A program made the translations under genes and the position numbers. The notes beneath the pieces were generated by a model, which did no database searches, had not been told where the DNA came from, and saw only the letters and a program-made list of their open reading frames with translations. Below, piece by piece: positions 52,600 through 61,036 of a DNA stretch of 64,000 bases. Numbering within the stretch: the stretch's first letter is position 1; each line of letters opens with the position of its first letter. The DNA comes from Mesorhizobium sp. C432A (GTDB taxonomy: Bacteria; Pseudomonadota; Alphaproteobacteria; Rhizobiales; Rhizobiaceae): positions 682,001 through 746,000 of the forward strand of contig NZ_CP100470.1 of the NCBI RefSeq assembly GCF_030323145.1, given 5' to 3'.

Positions 52600-54186
52600 T
52601 CAGGCTTCGAGCCAGCACTTCGCCAGCGCGTAGCCGTTCATCAGCTCCTGATGCGGATCGTCTACCCAGCCGCCGACCTTGGCGCCTGTCGCATCGATGA
52701 ACTGATTGAACATCGGCAGGATCAGGCCGCCCTCGTCGCGCACCAGCACGGCCATGTCGTGGTACATCTGCTTGCGCTTGGTCTCGTCGAGTTCGGCGCG
52801 TGCGGCTAGCACCAGCTTGTCGAAGTCCGGACGCTTGAAACGGGTGTCGTTCCAGTCGGCAGTCGACAGATAGGCGGTCGAGTACATCTGGTCCTGGGTC
52901 GAGCGGCCGCCCCAATAGGAGGCGCAGAAGGGCTGCTTGTTCCAGACCTCGTTCCAGTAGCCGTCGCCGGGCTCGCGCTTGAGCTCGATCTTGATGCCGG
53001 CCTTGGCCGCGCTCTGCTGGAAGAGCTGCGAGGCGTCGACCGCGCCCGGGAAGGCGACGTCGGAGGTGCGCAGCAGCACGGTGCCGTCATGGCCCGACTT
53101 CTTGTAGTGGAACTTGGCCTTGTCGGGATCATATTTGCGCTGCTCGATCTCGGAAAACAGCGGATAGGACGAATTGATCGGGAAGTCGTTGCCGAGCGAG
53201 CCGTAGCCGCGCAGCACCTTGTTCAGCATCTCCTCACGGTCGATCGCGAGCTTCAGCGCCATGCGCAGGTCGCTGTTGTCGAAGGGCGCGGTGTTGCAAT
53301 GCATGATGAAGACATAGTGGCCGGGGCCGGCATGGTTGCGGATGGTGACGCCCGGTACACGCTTGATCAGGTCGACGATCTTCGGCTCGACGCGGTTGAT
53401 CATGTTGACCTGGCCGCCCTGCAGGGCCGCCGTGCGCGCGGTCGCGTCGTTGATAACGATGATCTCGATCTGGTCGGCATGGCCCATCTTGTCGGCCTGC
53501 CAGTAATTGGCGAAGCGCTCGCCGCCATGGCGCACGCCGGGCTCGTTGGTGGTGACCTTGTAGGGTCCTGCCGAGATGCCGGCATCCGCCTTGTCCTTGC
53601 CGCCGTTGGGCTGGACGATGAGGTGGTAGTCGCTGAGGAGATAGGGAAGGTCGGCGTTGGCCTCCTTCAGCGTCAGGACGACTTCCTTGCCACTGGCTTT
53701 GATGCTGTCGATGCCCTTCATGTAGCCCAGCGCGCCGGACTTCGATTTTTCATCGGAATGGCGCTCGAGGGTTGCCGCCACATCCTCAGCGGTCACCGTC
53801 TTGCCGTTGTGGAATTCGACGCCGTCGCGGATTTTCAGCGTCCACACCTTGGCGTCGTCCGACGAGCCGATCTCTTCGGCGATGCGGTTCTCGAGTTTGC
53901 CTTCCGGGGACAGCTCGACGATCAGCTCGCCCCACATCTTGCCAAAGGCGAACGGCACTTGCGTCATGAACAAAGCCGGGTCCAGGCTGTTCGTGGATTC
54001 GCCGCCTACGAGGCCGGCCTTCAGCGTGCCGCCCTTGACCGGGCCTTCCGCGCGAGCCGCACTGGAAAGCAGCATATTGGCGAAGGGCGCTGTGACGCCG
54101 AGTGCTGCGGCGCGGCCGAGGAAATCACGACGGCTCAGCTTGCCGGACGCAACGCGCCGGCTCAGATATTCGAGTTCGTTGGACAT
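52600..54186 (-). CDS. oligopeptide-type ABC transporter solute-binding protein
   Basis: 528 aa with a Tat-type signal: SRRDFLGRAAALGVTAPFAN, cleavage near ARA-EG. Family-5 motifs: KVWTLKIRDGVEFHNGKTVTA (about 112), AGPYKVTT, FDNSDLRMALKLAIDREEML (about 305). Export in folded form by Tat is inferred. It begins the operon, 155 bp downstream of the CocE-type gene start region's end, and likely binds peptides or similar amides that the neighbouring hydrolase uses. Confidence 0.9.
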   Translation of the reverse strand: MSNELEYLSRRVASGKLSRRDFLGRAAALGVTAPFANMLLSSAARAEGPVKGGTLKAGLVGGESTNSLDPALFMTQVPFAFGKMWGELIVELSPEGKLENRIAEEIGSSDDAKVWTLKIRDGVEFHNGKTVTAEDVAATLERHSDEKSKSGALGYMKGIDSIKASGKEVVLTLKEANADLPYLLSDYHLIVQPNGGKDKADAGISAGPYKVTTNEPGVRHGGERFANYWQADKMGHADQIEIIVINDATARTAALQGGQVNMINRVEPKIVDLIKRVPGVTIRNHAGPGHYVFIMHCNTAPFDNSDLRMALKLAIDREEMLNKVLRGYGSLGNDFPINSSYPLFSEIEQRKYDPDKAKFHYKKSGHDGTVLLRTSDVAFPGAVDASQLFQQSAAKAGIKIELKREPGDGYWNEVWNKQPFCASYWGGRSTQDQMYSTAYLSTADWNDTRFKRPDFDKLVLAARAELDETKRKQMYHDMAVLVRDEGGLILPMFNQFIDATGAKVGGWVDDPHQELMNGYALAKCWLEA

Positions 54187-54340
54187 TTGAGTTCCTCACT
54201 CTGTTGGTTCGACCTTATGGTCGTTTTTTGCTTGTTGTTACCAAAGGGATATTGACCGGAAGGCAAAGCCGTAAGCAAGACGGAATGCGACATGCCGTGG
54301 CGTAAATCGTGCGTCGCAACTGGACCAGTCGGGTCGACGC

Positions 54341-56326
54341 TCAGAGCAGGTCGCGCGGGATCGTCTCTTCGAAATCGCGTTCGAAAACCAGCGTTTCGCC
54401 CTCATAGGCTTCGATTCTGGCGCTGACGATGAAGTTTTGCGCATCGCAGCGCATTTCAGCCGACGTCTCGGTGCGCACCGACCATCCGTTTCGCGACAAG
54501 GTCTGCGTCCAGTGCGTGCGGCCCGAGGCAGACAGCGGGTCGTCGGGGTGGATCGTCCAGCTCTCGCGGGCAATGCTGCCATTGGCCAGTCCATGCGCGA
54601 GATCGCGCACTTCTCCGAAATCATCCGTGATCGACAGCGTGACGATGCCGGTCTTCTCATCGCGATCGACGTGACGCTCGGAATTCGCTGCACGAACTGT
54701 CGCGGTTGCCCAGGGTGTTGCGCCTTCGGGAGACTGGAACGACGTCTCGTCGGCTTTTGCGAGCGGGCGCAGCGGCAGCCTCAGCGTCGCCGCTGAAAGG
54801 TCGAGCCGCACCGGCTCCGGCGACGGCCAGATCATCGGCCAGTAAGCATTGGAAACCGCGATGCGCAGGCGGTGTCCGGCCGGCACGCGGTAGGCGCACT
54901 GGTCGAGAATAACGCGCGCCGAAACCGTTTCGCCCGGCACCAGCGCTTGCGGCTGTTCGTGCGAAGAACGATGCGTCAGGTTGAGCACGCCGTAGGAGAT
55001 CAGTTCCGAGGCGCCGTCGGGGTGCACGTCGCACAGTCGAACCGCGATGTTCGCCTGCGGGCGATCGGACGACACCCGGATGAGAAGCTCCGGCGCGCCG
55101 ACGATGTCGAGTGTCTCGGCAAGCACAGGCTGATCGAAGCAGACGGACAGCGCATCGTCCGGGCGCTGGTCGCCCGGCAGTTCCGGGCCAAAGGTGAAGG
55201 GAAAATATTCGCCGCCGGCGAGCCCGCAGCTTTGCGGGGTCGCCACGATCGCCGGCCTGACGCCGTCAGCAATGAGTTCGATCGCCCCGACCTTGATGTT
55301 GGGAGACGGCCATTCCTGTTCGGCCACCCAACGGCCCGGCCGCTCCGGGTGCCAGCGCGCCGGCCGCACACTGTCCATGACATAGGCGCGGTAGTCCGGG
55401 TCGGCCTCGACGCCGGTGTCGACGCCCTTCAACCAGCTGTCCCACCAGCGCAACGCCTCCTGCAGGAAGCCGATGGCGGGTTTGGGTTCGGCATAATGCG
55501 GGTATTTGTGGATCCATGGCCCGACAATGCCCTTCACCGGCGCCTGGATGTTGGTGACCAGATGCGAAATCGTGTTGCGGTAGCCGTCATGCCAGCCGCC
55601 GATCGACAGCACGGCGGCTTTGACCGCGGAGAAATCCTCGCAGATCGAACCGCGTTTCCAATAGGCGTCGCGATGCTGATGGCTGAGCCAGAGCGGCAGA
55701 AGGAAAGACTGGTTCTCCAGCCGCGTCAGCCAGAGGTCGCGCCAGCGGTTATCGCCCGCAATCAGCGGATCCGGCGGTCGCGACGAATAGGACAACATGG
55801 TCGAGGCCCAGCCGAAATTTTCCGTCAAAAGGCAGCCGCCCTTGTAGTGGATGTCATCGGCGTAGCGGTCGACGGTCGAGCACAGGCTGATCACCGCCTT
55901 CAGCGCCGTCGGCTGCTTGGCCGCCACCTGCAGGCAGTTGAAGCCACCCCAGGAAATGCCCATCATGCCGACACTGCCGTTGCACCAGGGCTGTGCTGCC
56001 GCCCAGGCAATCACATCGCAGGCGTCCTGCAATTCCTGCTCGGAATATTCGTCGTCCATCAGACCTTCGGAATCGCCATTGCCGCGCATGTCGACGCGGA
56101 TCGAGGCGTAGCCGTGGCCGGCAAAATAGGGATGCGTCAGCTGATCGCGAAAGATGGTGCCGTCGCGCTTGCGGTAGGGCAGGTGCTCGAGGATCGCCGG
56201 CACCGGATCGCTGCTGGCGTCCTCCGGCATCCAAACCCGCGCCGACAGCCGGCAACCATCCGGCATGACGATGCCCATATCGGGGAATTCGACGACCTTG
56301 CGGGGAAATTCGGTGATGGTTTTCAT
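54341..56326 (-). CDS. CocE/NonD-family hydrolase (X-Pro dipeptidyl-peptidase-like, S15)
   Basis: 661 aa from ATG 56326 (CTGGAG upstream). The alpha/beta-hydrolase domain has MPDGCRLSARVWMPED, VRVDMRGNGDSEG-like (SIRVDMRGNGDSEG, about 75) and the nucleophile elbow GISWGGFN (S125). The C-terminal jelly-roll domain (from about 400; GHRLRIAVSNAYWP near 500) is typical. Members cleave X-Pro peptides, cocaine or acyl esters of beta-lactams. No signal peptide, so it probably works on imported substrates with the ABC transporter downstream. Confidence 0.88.
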   Translation of the reverse strand: MKTITEFPRKVVEFPDMGIVMPDGCRLSARVWMPEDASSDPVPAILEHLPYRKRDGTIFRDQLTHPYFAGHGYASIRVDMRGNGDSEGLMDDEYSEQELQDACDVIAWAAAQPWCNGSVGMMGISWGGFNCLQVAAKQPTALKAVISLCSTVDRYADDIHYKGGCLLTENFGWASTMLSYSSRPPDPLIAGDNRWRDLWLTRLENQSFLLPLWLSHQHRDAYWKRGSICEDFSAVKAAVLSIGGWHDGYRNTISHLVTNIQAPVKGIVGPWIHKYPHYAEPKPAIGFLQEALRWWDSWLKGVDTGVEADPDYRAYVMDSVRPARWHPERPGRWVAEQEWPSPNIKVGAIELIADGVRPAIVATPQSCGLAGGEYFPFTFGPELPGDQRPDDALSVCFDQPVLAETLDIVGAPELLIRVSSDRPQANIAVRLCDVHPDGASELISYGVLNLTHRSSHEQPQALVPGETVSARVILDQCAYRVPAGHRLRIAVSNAYWPMIWPSPEPVRLDLSAATLRLPLRPLAKADETSFQSPEGATPWATATVRAANSERHVDRDEKTGIVTLSITDDFGEVRDLAHGLANGSIARESWTIHPDDPLSASGRTHWTQTLSRNGWSVRTETSAEMRCDAQNFIVSARIEAYEGETLVFERDFEETIPRDLL

Positions 56327-56459
56327 GCGATGCTCCAGGATGTCAGTGACGCATGAAGCGGGCATGTCATGAAGTCAAACGGGCGACGGCCGGTGTCGCC
56401 GCGACGACGCCACGATATGTAGCCCGATTGTTTTGCCCTGATGTTGCAGGATTATAATT

Positions 56460-56472
56460 AATGTATTACATT
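56460..56472. promoter_or_regulatory. palindrome in the brnTA promoter region
   Basis: AATGTA-T-TACATT is a perfect 6-bp dyad in an AT-rich patch 37 bp before the brnT start. The antitoxin of this family represses its own operon, so this is a likely BrnA or BrnTA operator. Confidence 0.5.
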
Positions 56473-56508
56473 TATTAACTGAACCCAACGTGATGAGGAT
56501 GGTTTCGC

Positions 56509-56763
56509 CTGAAAATCGTTTGGGATGAGCCAAAGCGCGTGACGAACCTGGACAGCCGGGGTCTCGATTTTGCCGAACTCGATATTGAGTTTTTTGCGAC
56601 TTCAACCGTCCTTCCAGCCAAGGCCGACCGGTTCAAGGCGATTGGCGAATTCGGAGAGATCATCCTGGCCGTGATTTTCAAGCCGCTTGGTTCGGAGGCG
56701 ATTTCGGTGATCTCGATGCGCCGTGCCAGCCGAAAGGAAAGGTCAGTATATGAACAATCCTAA
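56509..56763 (+). CDS. brnT: BrnT-family toxin, probable CTG start
   Basis: 84 aa if it starts at CTG 56509, which gives the expected family start (M)KIVWDEPKR; AGGA lies 9 nt upstream. The usual GTG start, 56539, would remove WDEPKR. The frame has a stop just before (56494-56496), and no ATG, GTG or TTG lies in between. Further motifs: RGLDFAELD and the C-terminal SVISMRRASRKERSVYEQ with the catalytic Arg/Glu-type residues of this RelE-like RNase. It overlaps brnA by 14 nt. Confidence 0.78.
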   Translation: MKIVWDEPKRVTNLDSRGLDFAELDIEFFATSTVLPAKADRFKAIGEFGEIILAVIFKPLGSEAISVISMRRASRKERSVYEQS

Positions 56764-57061
56764 ATCGCGTGTTCGACCGCTTACCGATGCGGAGGAAGTG
56801 GAAATTCAAAGACAAATTGTTGATGATCCCGACGATGCGGAGACGACAGACGAACAGTTGGCGCAAGCCAGGCCTTTCGCGGAAGTGTTTCCAGAACTTT
56901 TCGAGAGCATAAGGCGTGCTCGTGGCCGGCCAGCCGTGGAGAAGCCTAAGCAAGTCGTGTCCATCCGTCTGGATCAGGATGTCATCAGTAAATTCAAGGC
57001 GACCGGCAAGGGCTGGCAGGCCAGGATCAACGAGGTGCTGAAAAACGCGAAGGTAGGCTAG
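56750..57061 (+). CDS. brnA: BrnA-family antitoxin
   Basis: 103 aa from ATG 56750 (GGAAAGG upstream), overlapping brnT. The C-terminal ribbon-helix-helix domain reads VVSIRLDQDVISKFKATG and KGWQARINEVLKNA, as in BrnA. The N-terminal acidic half (IVDDPDDAETTDEQ) should wrap the toxin. It neutralises BrnT and represses the operon. Confidence 0.88.
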   Translation: MNNPKSRVRPLTDAEEVEIQRQIVDDPDDAETTDEQLAQARPFAEVFPELFESIRRARGRPAVEKPKQVVSIRLDQDVISKFKATGKGWQARINEVLKNAKVG

Positions 57062-57071
57062 GCAATCCGCG

Positions 57072-57665
57072 TCAGTTCAGCGGAATGTCGTTTTCGGCCT
57101 TGCGCGCCTGATAAGCGCCGGACAGTTCGTCGTAGCGGGCGGAAATATTGCCGATCCTTGCCTCAAGCCGGCCGCGCTCGGCCTCGGGCAGCGCCCGCAC
57201 CAGCCTGCGAATGGAAAAACTCTTCCAATAAGTGTTCTCGGCATTGTAGCCGCCGGGATCAAGAGTGAAGACCTCTTTCAGGATTTTCAGATCGTGCGGG
57301 ATCGCAAAGCTGTCGCGTGAATCCTCGTGGCTGAAGAGGTAGTAGAAATTGTCGAAGCCGGTCCAGGTGATCGCCGACAGGCAGAGCGAGCAGGGCTCAT
57401 GCGTGGCGATGAAGATGGCGTCCTTGGTGTCGACGCGCTCGGCTTTCGGCATTTCATAGAAACGCTTCAGGCAGTGCACCTCGCCATGCCAGAGCGGATT
57501 TTCCATCTCGTTGTTGGTTTCGGCCAGCACCAGCGAGCGGTCGCCCTTCCGCAGGATGGCGGCGCCGAACAGCTTGTTCCCATGGGCCACGCCCTCTGCC
57601 GTTTTCGGCACGATGTCGTGCTCGATGACATCGAGCAGGCGGTCGATCAGCGATATGTCGGTCAT
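57072..57665 (-). CDS. nucleoside/guanine deaminase-like protein (CDA superfamily)
   Basis: 197 aa. Zinc motifs HGEVHCLKRF (about 60; catalytic Glu) and EPCSLCLSAITW (about 90) are complete. The C-terminal part (ALPEAERGRLEARIGNISARY) is longer than in tRNA deaminases. It lies 4 nt from allA in the purine-degradation operon, so deamination of guanine or a related purine or ureide is likely. Confidence 0.82.
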   Translation of the reverse strand: MTDISLIDRLLDVIEHDIVPKTAEGVAHGNKLFGAAILRKGDRSLVLAETNNEMENPLWHGEVHCLKRFYEMPKAERVDTKDAIFIATHEPCSLCLSAITWTGFDNFYYLFSHEDSRDSFAIPHDLKILKEVFTLDPGGYNAENTYWKSFSIRRLVRALPEAERGRLEARIGNISARYDELSGAYQARKAENDIPLN

Positions 57666-57668
57666 TTC

Positions 57669-58169
57669 TCAGGTCTCGTTGGGGAGATGAATTTCGTAGG
57701 GGTGCGAGAAATGGAACTCTTCGAGGTTGGAGCCGTCACCGCCGCGGTCGACGATGACGAAATCCTGCGCTTCGCCGAGCGGCGTCAGCACGCCGTGCCA
57801 GAGATTGCGCGGATAGTTGACGCCTTGCCCGGGTGCGGTGATGAAGGCGTGCGGCTCGCCCGGACCGTCCTTGCCGTCATGGCAGACGACGACCAGGAAA
57901 GGCCGCGGTGACAGCGGGATGAACGCCTGGCTGCCTAAGGGATGGCGCTCGACCATGGTCAGCTTCAGCGGCAGGTCGTAAGGCGTGCCGCGCGCCATCG
58001 AGATCAGCACGCAGGCATTCGGTCCCGCGGCTTCAGCGGTGGCGAGATTGTGGTAGCGCTCGGTCTTGCCGCCATTGATCGGGTAGTGATTGCCGCCGGC
58101 CATGTCGATGACATCGCCGAAGCCGGCAAAGCTTTCGCGGGTCAGCGGCCGCGCTGTGATGCGGGTCAC
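57669..58169 (-). CDS. allA: ureidoglycolate lyase
   Basis: 166 aa from GTG 58169 in a GTGA overlap with allE; the open frame upstream is out of register with it. AllA motifs: RPLTRESFAGFGDVI, NGGKTERYHNLATAE (about 37), MVERHPLGSQAFIPL (about 80), PGQGVNYPRNLWHGVLTPL (about 122). It splits ureidoglycolate into glyoxylate and urea, the last step of allantoin breakdown. Confidence 0.92.
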   Translation of the reverse strand: MTRITARPLTRESFAGFGDVIDMAGGNHYPINGGKTERYHNLATAEAAGPNACVLISMARGTPYDLPLKLTMVERHPLGSQAFIPLSPRPFLVVVCHDGKDGPGEPHAFITAPGQGVNYPRNLWHGVLTPLGEAQDFVIVDRGGDGSNLEEFHFSHPYEIHLPNET

Positions 58170-59029
58170 CGCGCGCGACCGCCAATGCCCGCCCCGCCGA
58201 GCTTGGCGTGCCGGTTGACGTCCTTGTAAAGGAGATAGCGGAATTTGCCTGGGCCGCCCGCGTAGCAGGCCTGCGGGCAGAAGGCGCGCAGCCACATGAA
58301 GTCGCCGGCCTCGACCTCGACCCAGTCCTGGTTGAGGCGGTAGACCGCCTTGCCTTCCAAGACATAGAGCCCGTGCTCCATGACATGCGTCTCGGCAAAT
58401 GGGATGACGGCGCCAGGCTCGAGCGTAACGATGGTGACATGCATGTCGTGGCGCATGTCGGCTGGATCGACGAAACGGGTCGTCGCCCAGCGACCCTCGG
58501 TGCCGGGCATCGGCGTCGGCGCCATTTGCTGGTCACTGCTGAACAGGACTTCCGGCGCGTCGATGCCGTCGACGGCCTCATAGGCCTTCCTGATCCAGTG
58601 GAAGCGTACGGCGTCGCGACCTTCGTTGCGCACCGTCCAGCCGCTGTCCGGCGGCAGGAAGGCAAAACCGCCGGCTTGCAGCACGTGCTTCTTGCCGGCC
58701 AGCGAAACGGTCAACTCGCCCTCAACCACGAACAGCACGCCCTCGGCGCCGGCGTCCGGCTCGGGCCGGTCGCTGCCGCCGCCGGGCAGGACCTCGACGA
58801 TGTACTGCGAAAATGTCTCGGCGAAACCCGAAAGCGGCCTGGCGATGATCCAGGCCCTGGTCTCGTCCCAGAACGGCAGTGGGCTGGTGACGATGTCCTG
58901 CATCACTCCCTTCGGTATGACGGCATAGGCTTCGGTGAAGACGGCGCGGCCGGTCAAAAGCTCATTTTGGCCGGGATGGCCGCCATGCGGTGCATAATAG
59001 GTTTTCTGGTCAGTCTTGATCATATCCAT
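58166..59029 (-). CDS. allE: (S)-ureidoglycine aminohydrolase, bicupin
   Basis: 287 aa. Two cupin domains: the first with EGVLFVVEGELTVSLAGKKH (about 95; FVVEGELTVSL) and LQAGGFAFLPP, the second with PFAETHVMEHGLYVLEGKAV (about 213; HVMEHGLYVLEG) that carries the metal-binding His/Glu. It converts ureidoglycine to ureidoglycolate and ammonia. It is preceded by puuE-uraD with a 26-nt gap. Confidence 0.9.
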   Translation of the reverse strand: MDMIKTDQKTYYAPHGGHPGQNELLTGRAVFTEAYAVIPKGVMQDIVTSPLPFWDETRAWIIARPLSGFAETFSQYIVEVLPGGGSDRPEPDAGAEGVLFVVEGELTVSLAGKKHVLQAGGFAFLPPDSGWTVRNEGRDAVRFHWIRKAYEAVDGIDAPEVLFSSDQQMAPTPMPGTEGRWATTRFVDPADMRHDMHVTIVTLEPGAVIPFAETHVMEHGLYVLEGKAVYRLNQDWVEVEAGDFMWLRAFCPQACYAGGPGKFRYLLYKDVNRHAKLGGAGIGGRAR

Positions 59030-59055
59030 TGGGTCCTGACCCCTCAGTCATTTCA

Positions 59056-60474
59056 TTAGAGCGGGAGCATGTCTTTCAGGCGGAGCAGCGCGATGCGCTC
59101 AACCTGTTTGCAGGCGGTATCGAGTTCTACGCCACGGCTGTTGCCGATGCGCGCCTCGAACTCGGCGAGGATCTCCTCCTTGGTCTTGCCCCGCACCGCG
59201 ATGATGAAGGGAAAGCCGAAGGTGGTGACGTAAGCGGCGTTGAGCTTGGAAAACAGCTCGCGCTCCTTGTCGGTCAGCGCGTCGAGGCCGGCGGAGGCCT
59301 GCTCGCGTGTGGATTCCGCAGTGAGGCGTCTCGCTTCGGCCAGTTTGCCAGCGAGATCGGGATGGGCGTTGAGGACGCCGATCCGCTCGGTTTCGCTGGC
59401 GGCGCGGAAGACGCGGCAGAGCGCATTGTGCAGGCCGCCGGCGCTGTCATGCGCCGGCCCAAGCTCCAGCTCATAGGCACGTTCGGCGACCCAGGGCGAA
59501 TGTTCGAACACGCCGCCGAAAGTGTCGACGAAGGTCTCGAACGCCATCTTCGACGGCTTGAGCGCCGCCGGCTGGTAGGGGTGGTTCTCCTGCCAGTGCC
59601 TGGCGATATCGACGCGCCGTGCCAGCCAGACCTTGTCGTGCGATCTGACATAGTCGACGAAGCGCTTCAGCGCCGCCACCCGCCCGGGACGTCCGACGAG
59701 GCGGCAATGCAGGCCGATATTCATCATCCGCGGCCGGCCCGCTTTGCCCTCGGCATAGAGCGTGTCGAAACTGTCCTTCAAATAGGAGAAGAACTGGTCG
59801 CCGGAATTGAATCCCTGCGGCGTGGCGAAACGCATGTCGTTGGCATCGAGCGTGTAGGGGATGACGAGTTGCGCGCCGCCGCTGTGCTCGAACCAGTAGG
59901 GCAGTTCGTCGTCATAAGTGTCCGACACATAGTCGAAGCCGCCCTCTTCGGCCACCAACCGCACCGTATTGACCGAGGTGCGGCCGGTGTACCAGCCGGT
60001 CGGCCGTTGGCCTGTCACCTCGTAGTGCAGCTTGATCGCCGCTTCGAGGTCGCGGCGCTCGTCCTCGGCGCTGTGGTCGCGGTAGTCGATCCATTTCAGC
60101 CCGTGCGAGGCCATTTCCCAGCCGGCCTCCTGCATCGCCGCCACCTGGTCGGGCGACCGGGCCAGTGCTGTGGCGACCCCGTAGCAGGTCACCGGCACTT
60201 GCGCCTCGCTGAACAGGCGCAGCAGCCGCCAGAAGCCTGCCCGCGCGCCATATTCGTAGATCGATTCCATGTTCCAGTGGCGCTGGCCGACCCAGGGCGC
60301 GGCGCCGACGATTTCCGACAGAAAGGCTTCCGAGGCCTTGTCGCCGTGCAGCACGCAGTTCTCGCCGCCTTCCTCGTAGTTGACGACGAATTGGACGGCC
60401 ACATGCGCACCGCCCGGCCATTTCGGATCCGGCGGATTGGCTCCGTAGCCGCGCATGTCTCTAGAGTAACGCAT
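59056..60474 (-). CDS. puuE-uraD: fused allantoinase (PuuE type) and OHCU decarboxylase
   Basis: 472 aa from ATG 60474 (GGGGAGGGG upstream). Residues 1-300 are a polysaccharide-deacetylase-like allantoinase (MRGYGANPPDPKWPGGAHVA, FVVNYEEGGE, EMASHGLKWIDYRD, MMNIGLHCRLVGRPGR). Residues about 310-472 are the UraD decarboxylase (FVDTFGGVFEHSPWVAERAY, LNAHPDLAGK, NAAYVTTFGFPFI). One chain thus converts OHCU to allantoin and allantoin to allantoate. Divergent from hiuH. Confidence 0.93.
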   Translation of the reverse strand: MRYSRDMRGYGANPPDPKWPGGAHVAVQFVVNYEEGGENCVLHGDKASEAFLSEIVGAAPWVGQRHWNMESIYEYGARAGFWRLLRLFSEAQVPVTCYGVATALARSPDQVAAMQEAGWEMASHGLKWIDYRDHSAEDERRDLEAAIKLHYEVTGQRPTGWYTGRTSVNTVRLVAEEGGFDYVSDTYDDELPYWFEHSGGAQLVIPYTLDANDMRFATPQGFNSGDQFFSYLKDSFDTLYAEGKAGRPRMMNIGLHCRLVGRPGRVAALKRFVDYVRSHDKVWLARRVDIARHWQENHPYQPAALKPSKMAFETFVDTFGGVFEHSPWVAERAYELELGPAHDSAGGLHNALCRVFRAASETERIGVLNAHPDLAGKLAEARRLTAESTREQASAGLDALTDKERELFSKLNAAYVTTFGFPFIIAVRGKTKEEILAEFEARIGNSRGVELDTACKQVERIALLRLKDMLPL

Positions 60475-60658
60475 TGCCCCTCCCCGCCGGACGCTGCCGG
60501 AAGTTGTGATCAGGATAGTCGAAAGGGTTGCTCGCGCATTCCCCCGAAATTTTTGAAAGTGTTTTTGTGCCACTCCGCTCGACCGGGACTTATGCATCGC
60601 CTTTAATTGGCGCACAATTCACTGCTTTGTTCGGCTGTATCGGAAATGGGAGGCGCCA

Positions 60659-61033
60659 GTGGCAGAAACGTCGAGAGCCGATGGCGGACGTCTGACGACG
60701 CATGTGCTCGACACCGCGACCGGCAAGCCGGCGGCGGGCCTGTCGATCGCGCTTTATCATCTTGAGAGCGACGCGCGGATACATTTGAAGACCATCGTCA
60801 CAAATGCCGACGGCCGCTGCGATGCGCCGCTGCTGGCAGGAGCGGAATTTCGCCTCGGCGAATACGAACTGGTGTTCGCCGCCGGTGACTATCTACGCGG
60901 CCAGGGCACCAAACTGCCGGAACCGGCCTTCCTCGACAGTGTGCCGATCCGCTTCGGCATGGCGGAATCCGTGCATTATCACGTGCCGTTGCTTATCTCT
61001 CCTTACGGCTACTCGACCTACAGGGGGAGCTGA
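60659..61033 (+). CDS. hiuH: 5-hydroxyisourate hydrolase
   Basis: 124 aa from GTG 60659 (GGGAGG upstream). Transthyretin-like fold: [17 protein letters not shown] at the start (first active-site His), [20 protein letters not shown] (His pair) and the terminal YRGS signature. It hydrolyses HIU to OHCU. In the plus-strand operon with xdhA, 3 nt apart. Confidence 0.95.
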   Translation: MAETSRADGGRLTTHVLDTATGKPAAGLSIALYHLESDARIHLKTIVTNADGRCDAPLLAGAEFRLGEYELVFAAGDYLRGQGTKLPEPAFLDSVPIRFGMAESVHYHVPLLISPYGYSTYRGS

Positions 61034-61036
61034 CGC

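Noticed and set aside
57669..58295. longer start for ureidoglycolate lyase
   Set aside because: The extension is an out-of-frame reading of allE; GTG 58169 in the GTGA overlap gives the expected N-terminus.
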